A program made the translations under genes and the position numbers. From HK1 sp965204915 (lineage in GTDB: Bacteria; Pseudomonadota; Gammaproteobacteria; HK1), in the NCBI GenBank assembly GCA_965204915.1, contig OZ242023.1, positions 4,154,001 to 4,218,000 on the forward strand: 64,000 nucleotides of DNA. The letters are read 5' to 3'. Of the stretch, positions 52,243 through 61,285 are shown piece after piece. The first letter of the stretch is position 1, and each line of letters starts with the position of its first letter. A model generated the notes under the pieces. The model made no database searches. It saw only the letters and a list, made by a program, of their open reading frames with translations, and was not told the DNA's origin.

Positions 52243-53277
52243 TCAGTCGACCAGACCGAGACCTTTCATGTACTCGATATGGCTCGCCACCAGCTTCCCG
52301 GCCGCTTCGGACTTCTCCGCCCAGCGCTGCCAGTTGTCGCGGGCGAACTGGCGGAACGCCTTGCGGTCCTCCACCGACCAGTCGTGCAGGGTCACGCCCT
52401 GCCCGGCGAGCTCGACCGCGACCTTCTTGTCACGGATCTCGGTCTGGATCGCCAGGCTCAGCGCGGCCTTCCGGAGCGACACCTCGAGAATGCGTTGCAG
52501 ATCCGGCGTCAGGCCGTCCCATGCCTTCTTGCTGCACGCGAGCTGCTCGGTGGGCATGGAGTGGAAGCCGGGATAGGTCGCGTACCCGGCGATGTCGAAC
52601 AGGCCCAGCGCCTGGTTGGTGTTCAGGGTGGAGGCGTCGGCGCCGTCCACGATCCCGGTGCGCAGGGCGGTCGGGACCTCGCCGAAGTCCATCACCACCG
52701 GCTTTGCGCCCAGGGCCGCGAAGATCTCGGTCTCCAGGCCCGGCGGCGAGCGGAACTTCCAGTCCTTCAGATCGTCCGGTCCGGCCAGCGGGCGGGTCGA
52801 TGAAAGGGATTCGTGGCCTTGCAGCCAGTAGCCGACCAGGTGCATGCCGTAGCCGTCGTAGAGCTCCTGGACGATCTGGCGGCCCCCGCCGTATTCGAGC
52901 CAGCCGATGAACTGCCAGGGGGTATCGTACCCGCCCATGATGTCGCCCACGAACTGGAAGCCCGCGTCCTTGCCGACGTTGGAGCTGGGACCGCTCATGT
53001 CGCAGTCCAGGATCCCCTGCTGCGCGGCGCCGAAGGTTTCGGTCTGGCCGACGACCTCGCTCGACCAGTGGATCTGGATCTTCAGGCGTCCGGCGGACAT
53101 GGTCTCCACGTCGTCGATGAACTGCGCCACCACCTTGCCGGGCGTGGATTCGGCGGAAAAGTGGGTCTGGATGCGCAACGTGGTGTGGCCGTCCGCAAGG
53201 GCCGGTCCGCCAATCGCCATCCCCGCGGTGACGGCCGCCACCGCCAGGGTCCCGAGCCTGCTTCCGCTGCTTTTCAT
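52243..53277 (-). CDS. dctP: TRAP transporter substrate-binding protein DctP
   Basis: 344 aa from ATG 53277, preceded by GAGGAGGAGC. Signal peptide MKSSGSRLGTLAVAAVTAGMA...ALA, then LRIQTHFSAESTPGKVVAQFIDDV. The DctP arginine region is SLSSTRPLAGPDDLKDWKFRSPPGLETEIFAALGAKPV, followed by EVPTALRTGIVDGAD. The Gly-rich SSTRPLAG with WKFR is typical of binders for organic acids, mannityl-type or lactate-like ligands. First gene of dctPQM. Confidence 0.92.
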   Translation of the reverse strand: MKSSGSRLGTLAVAAVTAGMAIGGPALADGHTTLRIQTHFSAESTPGKVVAQFIDDVETMSAGRLKIQIHWSSEVVGQTETFGAAQQGILDCDMSGPSSNVGKDAGFQFVGDIMGGYDTPWQFIGWLEYGGGRQIVQELYDGYGMHLVGYWLQGHESLSSTRPLAGPDDLKDWKFRSPPGLETEIFAALGAKPVVMDFGEVPTALRTGIVDGADASTLNTNQALGLFDIAGYATYPGFHSMPTEQLACSKKAWDGLTPDLQRILEVSLRKAALSLAIQTEIRDKKVAVELAGQGVTLHDWSVEDRKAFRQFARDNWQRWAEKSEAAGKLVASHIEYMKGLGLVD

Positions 53278-53470
53278 GATTGCTCCTCCTCTCGGTGAGG
53301 CATGGTTGGTGTGATCGGGGAATCCCCTGCCGCGTACTGCGACGGTTCCCTCGAATCGGTAGTCTATCGGCTCGGGTCGGTCGATGCTTGGGGCATGCAT
53401 CCCGGTATCCGCGATTGCTTCGGGCGCCGACCTCCCCGGACGACGAGAGACGGTGAGCCGACGCGCTCCT

Positions 53471-54709
53471 CTACGGGGTGGCGGCAGCCTGACGACAGAC
53501 GTTCTGATTGCGCGTCAGCCATTCAAGCAGGGCCTCCGCGGCCCACCGGTGCCCGGTCGGATTCCAGTGCGCATCGTGCGTCCAGCGAGCGTCCCAAACG
53601 TTCTCGCCCCGGCGTTCGATCCAAGCGCGCTGGCTGATGACCGGGATGCCGCGCGCCGCGGCCAAGTCGTGGAGCCGGTCGAAGACACGGTCGCCCGATG
53701 GCGCCACGCCGTGCACCACCAGGATCGCCAGCGCGGCGCCGTCGCGCTCCGTGCGCGCCTTGAACCGGTCCAGGGCGAACCCCGTGAATGCCACCGCCTC
53801 TCTGAAGGCGGGGGACAGCGCCTTCTTCCTGAGCGCCGTCCAATGGTCCGTAATCATCGCCGGTTGCTCGCCGGTCAGCCATTCGTAGCCGGGACGCCGG
53901 CTCAGGATTCCGAGCGCTTCGCGCACCCCGGCCACGCGCGAGGCCATGCGGACCCGTTTCCAGCGTCCGACCGTCAGCCACCTTGCGAGCCAGGACCACC
54001 GATTCGCCCACAGCACGGCTTCGTCGGCGCGCGTGAAGGCGGTCCGGGCATTCAACGGTAGTTCGTGCTCCCGGTACCCGGGGTCCGGGGGGCGTAGCGT
54101 CAGGGCGCCGTCTTCGCCCCGACCCACGCTGGCCCAGGGGAGCCGGTCCGGATCCAGCCCGTGCTGCAACGCCGTCAGGACCGGGGAGTTGTCCGGGAAA
54201 TCGTTGGGGACGAACACCAGGACCAGCAGCTTGGGACGCAAACGCCGGGCGTAGGCGTCGTAGAACGCCAACTGGGCGATCTGGCCCGTAGAGTGTATCC
54301 CGAACGCGGAGGTGGTGACGTCCAGATGGGGCAGGCGCCGGCCGGCGAGGGCTTCGAGCTGGACCTGCACCTTGTCGGCGATGGGCACCTGCTTCGCAGC
54401 CACGAAGGAGTCGCCGATCAGGCTGACGTGGCAGCTTGCCGCGGCCCGGTCCGGGGGTGGCGGCTCGCGATCCAGGAACCCCCAGAGATTGGCGCGGGAG
54501 ACGGCCCAGTAATCGCGCCGGTTCGTCCAGTGCACCTCCGCGTTCGGCTCGTGTACGAGACCCACCGCCGGCACGAAGCGCATGGACATGGCGCGGTCCA
54601 TGAACGGCTTGGTCAGCCGCAACCAAGCCTCCCCGGCCAGAGCCGCCAGGACCAGCGCGGCGAGCACCAGGCCCGCGTTCCAGGCGACGAGGCGCAAGAG
54701 CCGTCTCAT
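53471..54709 (-). CDS. Membrane-anchored SGNH/GDSL hydrolase-like protein
   Basis: 412 aa. One N-terminal membrane segment (LLRLVAWNAGLVLAALVLAALAG), then a periplasmic SGNH fold: block I SLIGDSFVAAK, block III-like FVPNDFPDNSP, and block V DAHWNPTGHRWAAEAL with the D-x2-H pair. Related proteins are polysaccharide deacetylases or acetyltransferases (AlgX/DltD-like) and esterases. Single gene, about 190 bp from dctP; the gap holds nothing obvious. Confidence 0.75.
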   Translation of the reverse strand: MRRLLRLVAWNAGLVLAALVLAALAGEAWLRLTKPFMDRAMSMRFVPAVGLVHEPNAEVHWTNRRDYWAVSRANLWGFLDREPPPPDRAAASCHVSLIGDSFVAAKQVPIADKVQVQLEALAGRRLPHLDVTTSAFGIHSTGQIAQLAFYDAYARRLRPKLLVLVFVPNDFPDNSPVLTALQHGLDPDRLPWASVGRGEDGALTLRPPDPGYREHELPLNARTAFTRADEAVLWANRWSWLARWLTVGRWKRVRMASRVAGVREALGILSRRPGYEWLTGEQPAMITDHWTALRKKALSPAFREAVAFTGFALDRFKARTERDGAALAILVVHGVAPSGDRVFDRLHDLAAARGIPVISQRAWIERRGENVWDARWTHDAHWNPTGHRWAAEALLEWLTRNQNVCRQAAATP

Positions 54710-54862
54710 GGGCGGTCAAGACCGCAGGACGCCCATCCGTACCGTGGCAGCGCGCTTTGCAGGACCGTGACCAAGGGAATACGACCACGCATCGGAGGGG
54801 CGCGGCCAGCGCCGAAGAACAGACTCATTTCGTTTATGGCAGGCGCACGGCCGAAAGCCGGG

Positions 54863-55879
54863 TCAGCCCGCCAGCAGCTCCGAGACGCACGCGTCGAGGA
54901 AGCGCATGAAGTCGCTGCCTTCCCGGCTCGGGGTCGCCACGCAATGGCCCCAGGGCGAATCACAAGGACGAAGCTCGGCATTCGGCATGTGCTCCGCCTC
55001 GATGGCGTTGTCCTCGGGGGGGAAGTAGAGGTCCGTGGTGCACGGGACGAGGATGGCGCGGGCGCGGATGGCGCCGAGCGCGGCCTCGAAATCGCCCCGG
55101 TAGCGCTCGTTGGCGCTGACGTCCCCGAGCTGCCAGGTCCGGAGCTTGGCCAGCAGGTCGTTGGCGTCCCAGGCGAGGTGGTCGCGCTCCCAGTCGAGGA
55201 GCAGATCCTCGACCGTCTCGAAGCCCAGCTCCCGGTGGAGCCGTTCGCGGTAGAACGCCTGCGAGTACGCCCACCCCGCGTAGACCCGACCGAACGCCTT
55301 GAGGCCGGCCTCGGGTGGCGAGGCGTAATCGCCGCCCGCGAAGGCGGCGTCGGCGGTGAGCGCGGCCTTCACCCCTTCCAGGAACACCTTGTTGTGCGGC
55401 GAGGTACGCGCCGAGGCGCAGAACGGCAGGATGGCGTCGACCATGTCGGGGAACTGCGCGCCCCACTGGTACGACTGGCATCCGGCCATGGACCATCCCA
55501 TGACCAGCGCGATGCGCTCCACGCCGAGCGCCTCGGTGAGCAGCCGGTGCTGGCAGGCGACGTTGTCGTGGAGGGTGACGGCGGGGAAGCGCGGCCCGTC
55601 GAAGGGCGGCGGCGTGTTGCTCGGCGAGGACGACAGGCCGTTGCCGAACATGTTGACCGACACGATGAAGTACCGCGACGGATCGAGGGCCGGCACCGCG
55701 CGGAGGTAGCCCTCGTTGCGCACGTGGGTGCCGGTGTAGAAGGTCGGCATGACGATCACGTTGTCCCGGCCCGCGCCGAGCGAGCCGTGGACCTTCCAGG
55801 CGAGCTTCGCATCCGGCAGCGTGGCCCCGGACTGGAGGGTCACGTCGCCGAGCTCGAAGATCTCGTAATCCGGCGTCAT
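54863..55879 (-). CDS. Alpha/beta hydrolase of the MetX (homoserine acetyltransferase-like) family
   Basis: 338 aa. Nucleophile elbow VMGWSMAGCQSYQW, acid in CTTDLYFPPEDN and histidine in DSPWGHCVATP. FELGDVTLQSGATLPDAKLAWKVHG and VNMFGNGLSSSPSNTPPPFDG resemble the MetX-like esterase group with hydrolase rather than acyltransferase members. Lies 16 bp downstream of the GS-like gene and is probably cotranscribed with it, suggesting it removes a group from the ligase product or prepares its substrate. Confidence 0.8.
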   Translation of the reverse strand: MTPDYEIFELGDVTLQSGATLPDAKLAWKVHGSLGAGRDNVIVMPTFYTGTHVRNEGYLRAVPALDPSRYFIVSVNMFGNGLSSSPSNTPPPFDGPRFPAVTLHDNVACQHRLLTEALGVERIALVMGWSMAGCQSYQWGAQFPDMVDAILPFCASARTSPHNKVFLEGVKAALTADAAFAGGDYASPPEAGLKAFGRVYAGWAYSQAFYRERLHRELGFETVEDLLLDWERDHLAWDANDLLAKLRTWQLGDVSANERYRGDFEAALGAIRARAILVPCTTDLYFPPEDNAIEAEHMPNAELRPCDSPWGHCVATPSREGSDFMRFLDACVSELLAG

Positions 55880-55895
55880 CTCGGGTCCACCCGGA

Positions 55896-57314
55896 TCAGT
55901 AGAGCCGCAGGTACTCCTGCACCTCCCAGTCCGTGACCGTCTGGTGGTAGCGCTCCCACTCGTCCACCTTGTAGCGCAGGAAGGAGTTGAGCATCACGGG
56001 CCCCAGCACCTCGGCCGCCAGCGGATCGTCTTTCAGGATCTCGGTCGCCTCCAGCAGGTTGCGCGGCAGGCGCTGCCCGCCGTGGGCGCGGATCTCCTCG
56101 TCGCTGAGCTGGTAGAGGTCCTTGTCGAGCGGCGGTCCGGGGTCGACGCCCCCGGTCACCCCGGCCACCGCGGCGGCGGTGGTCATCGCGAGCGACAGGT
56201 AGGGGTTCATGCACATGTCGGCGGCGCGGTTCTCGATGCAGTAGCGGTTCTGGGGCAGCCGCAACATGCAGGAGCGGTTGTTGTTGCCGTAGGTCATGTG
56301 GGTCGGCGCCCAGGTCACGGTGCCGCCCTCGAATCCACCGACCCGGGGCACCAGCCCGTTGTAGGAGTTGACCGTGGAGCAGGCGATGGCGGTGAGCGCG
56401 CCGCCGTGGCGCAGCAGCCCGCCCACCGCGTGGTACACGGCATCGCTCCATCCGCCGCCGGATTTCTCGAAGAGGTTCGCCCCCGGCTCGCCGGTGGGCT
56501 GCATCGAGAAGTTGATGTGGGCGCCGGAGCGCCAGTCGCCGGTGGTGGGCTTGGGCATGAAGGTGACGAACATGCCCTGCTTCTTGGCAGTTTCCTTGAG
56601 CAGCACCCGCAGGAACGCCAGCCGGTCGGCCATGCGCAGCACGTCGGTGTAGCCGAAGTCGAGCTCGAACTGCGAGTAGGCGCCTTCGGCCACCACGTCC
56701 TTGAGGCCCCAGCCGAGCTCGTCGAGGACGTCGATGAGGGCGCCGAGGAACCCCATGGAGTCGATGGAGTACTCGGCGTCGTAGCCGAACGCCTGCCGCC
56801 TCGGCCGCATTCCCTCGCCGGGCGCGGGATCGTCGTCGAACGCCTTGACCGGCTGCCCGTCGCGCCAGCGCATGGCGATAAACTCGGGCTCGATGCCCGC
56901 GAACCCCGCGTAGCCCTTGGCCGCGGCGTCGCGCACGATGCGCTTGAGGGCGTGCCGGGGGCAGAGGTTGTAGGGGGCGTCCTCCCACCACAGATCCGCG
57001 AACATCCACGCGCCGGCGCGGTCCCAGGGGCAGATGACCAGGGTGTCGAGATCGGGCACCGGGATCTGGTCGGAGTCGGCCGGCGTGAGTTCCGGCACGA
57101 ACGAGACCGAATGCACCGCGAACTGCGGCCCCTTGCCCATGCACAGGTTCTCGAAGTCGGCCAGCGGCACCGGCTTCGTCTTCGGCACCCCGAGCATGTC
57201 GATCCAGCACGAGAACACGTACCGGACCCCCGCTTCGGCGAGCTTCGCCTTTGCTTCACGCACGCGCTCGACGTCGGGCAGCGCGGCGGCCATGTTTCCT
57301 GGTGTCGAATTCAT
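55896..57314 (-). CDS. Glutamine-synthetase-family ligase (GlnA type III / gamma-glutamylamide synthetase-like)
   Basis: 472 aa from ATG 57314 with AGGAG at 9 bp. GS signatures: metal-binding GIEPEFIAMRW, EGAYSQFELDFGYTDVLRMAD, TFMPKPTTGDWRSGAHINFSM, NRSCMLRLP, and ENRAADMCMNPYLSLAMTTAAAV. The usual NSYKRL substrate motif reads NSYNGLVP. This, and the RSGAHINFS variation, place it with GS-like ligases that join glutamate to amines (methylamine, polyamines, aniline), not with housekeeping GlnA. It is divergent from two Rieske oxygenase genes. Confidence 0.85.
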   Translation of the reverse strand: MNSTPGNMAAALPDVERVREAKAKLAEAGVRYVFSCWIDMLGVPKTKPVPLADFENLCMGKGPQFAVHSVSFVPELTPADSDQIPVPDLDTLVICPWDRAGAWMFADLWWEDAPYNLCPRHALKRIVRDAAAKGYAGFAGIEPEFIAMRWRDGQPVKAFDDDPAPGEGMRPRRQAFGYDAEYSIDSMGFLGALIDVLDELGWGLKDVVAEGAYSQFELDFGYTDVLRMADRLAFLRVLLKETAKKQGMFVTFMPKPTTGDWRSGAHINFSMQPTGEPGANLFEKSGGGWSDAVYHAVGGLLRHGGALTAIACSTVNSYNGLVPRVGGFEGGTVTWAPTHMTYGNNNRSCMLRLPQNRYCIENRAADMCMNPYLSLAMTTAAAVAGVTGGVDPGPPLDKDLYQLSDEEIRAHGGQRLPRNLLEATEILKDDPLAAEVLGPVMLNSFLRYKVDEWERYHQTVTDWEVQEYLRLY

Positions 57315-57545
57315 TGGTGGTCTCTCCTGGATTCCGGGCCTGCGCCCCGGATCAACGCCCTGGGTGGCGGGGCCTGCCGGTCCGCACGAATGCCTTGCGG
57401 ACTCGTCGCCTGCCGGTTGATCATTTACGAGGGTTCTGCACAGATCAAGAATAAAATGACGGGAAGGCGGGCAGGTTTGCGTCCGGTCGTTCGGCGCCCG
57501 TTCGAGCCCCGCCCGCAATCTCCGGCGTGGAAGGGAGGATCGGCC

Positions 57546-58661
57546 ATGAATCCATCACTCCAGGCGGTCATCGGCGCCGAGGCGCTGGCCGCGTTCGACG
57601 CCCCGGGGCCGGTGGCCCGCGGACTGACCTCCACCGCCTATACGAGCGAGTCGTTCTTCGCGCTCGAGAACGAACGGCTCTTTCCCGGCGCGTGGGTCTT
57701 CGCCGGCTTTGCGCACGAGCTGGCCCGGCCCGGTGACGCGATGCCGGTCGGCGTGGCCGGCAAGCCCCTGCTGCTGGTGCGCGACGGCGGGGGACGGATC
57801 CGGGCGTTCCACAACGTCTGCCGCCACCGCAACCTCAAGCTCGTCGACGCCCCCCGCAACGTGGGCCGCGCCATCCGCTGCCCCTACCACTCGTGGACCT
57901 ACGGCCTCGACGGAAGCCTCCGGCTCACCCCCTACTTCGGCGGCCGGGATCCGCGCGCGGCGCCGCCGGGCTTCGACCGCGCGGAGCATGGGCTGGCGCC
58001 GGTGCGGTCGGCGACGTGGCACGACTGGATCTTCGTCAACCCCGACGGCGCCGCGCCGCCCTTCGAGGACTTCACGGCGCCGCTCGAACGCCGGCTCGAC
58101 GGGCTCGACCTTGCCGGCCTCCACCATCTCGCCACCATCGACTTCGGGGAGGTGGCCGCGAACTGGAAGCTCCTGATGGAGAACTTCATCGAGCCCTACC
58201 ACGTGCAGTTCGTGCATGCCACCACCACCGAGCAGCCCTTGGCCGACCACTACACGGTCAACGACGCGGGCTGCCTCGGATGCGCCATCGACGTCTCGGG
58301 CGAAGCGACGCGGGACGACACCCTGTCGGTGAGCGCCCGCTACCTCACTCTGTTCCCGAACTTCGTGTTCGGGTACTACGTTCCGGACCAGGTCGGCGTA
58401 CAGATCGTCCTGCCGACGGCCCCGGACCGCACCCTCCAGCGCCGGGCCATCTATTCCCTGGGACCGGAGCCGGCTTCGGCCGAGCGGACGGAGCGGCTCG
58501 TCCGGCTCTGGCGCGAGGTGCATCGAGAGGATCACGCCATGTGCGAACGACTCCAGCAGGGCCGCGCCTCCGAGGTTGCCGCCGGGGGCGGCGTGCTCTC
58601 GCCGGTGTGGGAAGACTCCGTGCGCACCTTCCAGGGCCTCGTCGTGGGGAGCCTGCGATGA
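57546..58661 (+). CDS. Rieske aromatic-ring-hydroxylating oxygenase, alpha-subunit type
   Basis: 371 aa from ATG 57546, preceded by GGAGGATC. Rieske ligands C92-x-H94 (VCRHRNLK) and C112-x2-H115 (RCPYHSWTYG). Catalytic iron region ENFIEPYHVQFVHA. Of the carnitine-monooxygenase/choline-type RHO alpha group by overall layout. No beta subunit or reductase follows. Its stop overlaps the next start (ATGA at 58658). Confidence 0.85.
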   Translation: MNPSLQAVIGAEALAAFDAPGPVARGLTSTAYTSESFFALENERLFPGAWVFAGFAHELARPGDAMPVGVAGKPLLLVRDGGGRIRAFHNVCRHRNLKLVDAPRNVGRAIRCPYHSWTYGLDGSLRLTPYFGGRDPRAAPPGFDRAEHGLAPVRSATWHDWIFVNPDGAAPPFEDFTAPLERRLDGLDLAGLHHLATIDFGEVAANWKLLMENFIEPYHVQFVHATTTEQPLADHYTVNDAGCLGCAIDVSGEATRDDTLSVSARYLTLFPNFVFGYYVPDQVGVQIVLPTAPDRTLQRRAIYSLGPEPASAERTERLVRLWREVHREDHAMCERLQQGRASEVAAGGGVLSPVWEDSVRTFQGLVVGSLR

Positions 58662-60118
58662 GCGCGGCGACGACGATGGACGGCGCCGCGGTGACGGAAG
58701 AAGTGCGTCACGGACCGCCGGCGACGAGCGGCGCGGCGACGGGACCGGCCCCCGAGCCGTCGCCCCGCCCCGAGAGCGCGATCCCCCAGGGCCGGTACCG
58801 GGGCCACGGGACCCGGCCTGCGGCCGAACCCGACGGGGAACTCACCCGCGTCGGCCCCGGCACGCCTTGCGGGGAGTACCTGCGACGGTTCTGGCACCCG
58901 GTGGCGACGTCCTCGGAGATCGCCGAGCTGCCCGTCGCCATCCGCATACTGGGCGAGGATCTGGTGGTCTTTCGCGACGGCGAGGGGCGCATCGGGCTCG
59001 TGCACCGGCACTGCCCGCACCGCCGGGCCTCGCTGGAGTACGGCACCTGCCGGCAGCGCGGCATCCGCTGCTGCTACCACGGCTGGCGCTTCGACGTCGA
59101 CGGCACCCTGCTCGAAGCCCCGGGCCAGCCGCCGGAGGCCCAGGCGCGGCTGAAGGAGCGGGTGCGGCTCGGGGCGTACCCCGCGTTCGAGCACCGGGGG
59201 CTGGTGTTCGCCTACCTCGGTCCGCCGGACGAGGTTCCGGCGTTCCCCGTCTACGACACGCTGGAGCTCCCGGACATGGAGCGGGTGCCCTACCGGGCGC
59301 CGTTCCGGTGCAACTGGCTCCAGGTCCTCGACGCCATCCTCGACCCCATCCACACCAGCTTCCTGCACTCCAGCATCAGCCGCAAGCAGTTCTCCGCGGG
59401 CTTCGGCGAGGTCGGCCGGATCGACTTCTTCGAGCGCTCGGCGTGGTTGATGGGGACGAACACCCGCCGGGTGGGCGGCAACGTCTGGTTCCGGGTCAAC
59501 GAGCTGGTGCTGCCCAACTTCACCCAGGCCGGGGCCGCGTTCGCCGCCGACGGCACGGAGCAGCGCTACTACGGGCGCACCGCCTTCGTGCGCTGGGTGG
59601 TTCCCATCGACGACGAGAACACCATGGCCCTGGCATGGGCCTGCTTCGGGGAGCGGGGCGACCCCCCGGCCTGGAACACCCCGGAAGGGCCGGAGCTCAT
59701 CGAGCAGGGCGAGGTCTTCGACCGCCCCTACGAGCAGCGCCAGCGCTTCCCGGGCGATGCCGAGGCGGTCGAGGGCATGGGGCGCATCACCGTGCACGAC
59801 GAAGAGCACCTGGCCCCCAGCGACAAGGGCGTGGCGGTCATGCGCCGGCGGCTCCGCGAGCAGATCCGGGCGGTGGCGGCCGGGAAGCAACCCTTGCGGG
59901 TGACCGACCTCGCCCCGAACCCCGTGCCGACCTACGGCGGCGACTCGGTGCTCGCACTTCCGCGCGACGGCGAAGGGGACGAGTCCGAGCGCTTCAGCCG
60001 GCTCGCCCACGCCTTCATGCAGATGCAGTTCGAGGCCGATGCGCTGCCCGAGCCCGAGCGGGTGGCGTTCGTGACCGAGCGGCTGCGGGTGCTGGAGGCG
60101 GCGGGCGACACACCATGA
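58658..60118 (+). CDS. Second Rieske oxygenase, phthalate-dioxygenase-like
   Basis: 486 aa, coupled to the preceding gene. Rieske ligands C119-x-H121 (HRHCPHRRASLEYG) and C138-x2-H141 (IRCCYHGWRFD). Catalytic region DAILDPIHTSFLHSS as in phthalate 4,5-dioxygenase and related type IA oxygenases. The first 55 or so residues are Pro/Ala/Glu-rich and not conserved; the family N-terminus begins near ELTRVGPGTPCGEYLRRFWHP. Confidence 0.85.
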   Translation: MSAATTMDGAAVTEEVRHGPPATSGAATGPAPEPSPRPESAIPQGRYRGHGTRPAAEPDGELTRVGPGTPCGEYLRRFWHPVATSSEIAELPVAIRILGEDLVVFRDGEGRIGLVHRHCPHRRASLEYGTCRQRGIRCCYHGWRFDVDGTLLEAPGQPPEAQARLKERVRLGAYPAFEHRGLVFAYLGPPDEVPAFPVYDTLELPDMERVPYRAPFRCNWLQVLDAILDPIHTSFLHSSISRKQFSAGFGEVGRIDFFERSAWLMGTNTRRVGGNVWFRVNELVLPNFTQAGAAFAADGTEQRYYGRTAFVRWVVPIDDENTMALAWACFGERGDPPAWNTPEGPELIEQGEVFDRPYEQRQRFPGDAEAVEGMGRITVHDEEHLAPSDKGVAVMRRRLREQIRAVAAGKQPLRVTDLAPNPVPTYGGDSVLALPRDGEGDESERFSRLAHAFMQMQFEADALPEPERVAFVTERLRVLEAAGDTP

Positions 60119-60274
60119 GCCTTCCCGAGCCGGGCCGGGCTTTGAATGAATGCCCGGGAACCATCAGAGGATGTCCGCGTCCCGGGTCGGCGCCAGGAAG
60201 TCAGTCACCCGCGGAAGGATGAACCTGGCTACCGGAGGGGAGTCTATCCCAAAGCCCCGCCGACCGAGCCGACG

Positions 60275-61285
60275 ATGCGCGTCCACGTCAAGAACAACCA
60301 CGCCTCCCCGGAGACCTTTCCGCCGACGCCGGAAGGCGAGGCGGTGTTCACCATCACCCGCGAACGCTTCGAGGCCGCCGCGGCCCGGTATCCCCACGTC
60401 GCGCGGCATCTCGACGTGTGCATCGACTGGGACCTCGACCACTTCGAGCGCTCGATGCGCACCGCAGAGGTGCTGGTGACCTGGGATCTCCCGACCGCGA
60501 ACCTGGCCGAGGTCGCGCCCGACCTGCGCCTGATCCACGTCATCGGCGCCGGGGTGGAACACCTGTGCCCCATGGACTGGGTGCCGGCCGGGGTCACCGT
60601 CACCAACAACCGGGGCGCGCATGCGGACAAGGCGGGCGAGTACGGGCTCATGGCGGTGCTGATGCTCCACAACCGTCTCCCCGCCATCCTCGACAACCAG
60701 CGACGGGCGCGCTGGGAGTCGTTGTACTCGACCCCGATCGGCGGAAAGACGCTGCTGGTGATCGGCGCCGGCAGCATCGGCGCCGCGGTGGCGCGGCGCT
60801 GCCGGGCCCTCGGCATGAGGGTGCTCGGCGTGAGCCGGCACGGCCGCCCCCTCGATGCGGTGGACGAGATGCACCCCCCCGGGCAGCTCGATCCTCTGCT
60901 CCCGCGGGCGGACTTCGTGTTCCTGGCCACGCCGCTCACGCCCGAGACCCGCAACCTGCTCGACGCCCGCCGGCAGGCGCTCATGAAGCGGGGCGCCGGG
61001 GTGGTGAACGTCGGGCGGGCGGCGACGATGGATTACCACGCGCTCGCCGCCAACCTCCGCAGCGGGCATCTCTCGGGCGCGGTCCTGGACGTCTTCGACC
61101 CCGAGCCGCTACCCGCCGGCTCGTCCCTGTGGAGCGCTCCCAACCTCATCGTCACCCCCCACGTCTCCGCCGACGACGGCGATTCCTACGTCCCGCTGAC
61201 CCTGGACCTCGTGTTCCGCAACCTCGAACGGCTTCTCGAAGGGAAGCCCCTCGACAACGTGGTGCGGCCGGAGCTCGGGTATTGA
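60275..61285 (+). CDS. D-2-hydroxyacid dehydrogenase (NAD-dependent)
   Basis: 336 aa from ATG 60275 (MRVHVKNNHASPETF). NAD-binding VIGAGSIGAAVARRCRALGMRVLGVSRHG, catalytic Arg region VVNVGRAATMD, LDVFDPEPLP and histidine in LIVTPHVSADDGDS. Reduces or oxidises 2-hydroxy/2-oxo acids; the substrate is likely tied to the Rieske gene products upstream. A frame continues upstream to 60146, but this part is unconserved. Its stop overlaps the chrA start (TTGA). Confidence 0.85.
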   Translation: MRVHVKNNHASPETFPPTPEGEAVFTITRERFEAAAARYPHVARHLDVCIDWDLDHFERSMRTAEVLVTWDLPTANLAEVAPDLRLIHVIGAGVEHLCPMDWVPAGVTVTNNRGAHADKAGEYGLMAVLMLHNRLPAILDNQRRARWESLYSTPIGGKTLLVIGAGSIGAAVARRCRALGMRVLGVSRHGRPLDAVDEMHPPGQLDPLLPRADFVFLATPLTPETRNLLDARRQALMKRGAGVVNVGRAATMDYHALAANLRSGHLSGAVLDVFDPEPLPAGSSLWSAPNLIVTPHVSADDGDSYVPLTLDLVFRNLERLLEGKPLDNVVRPELGY

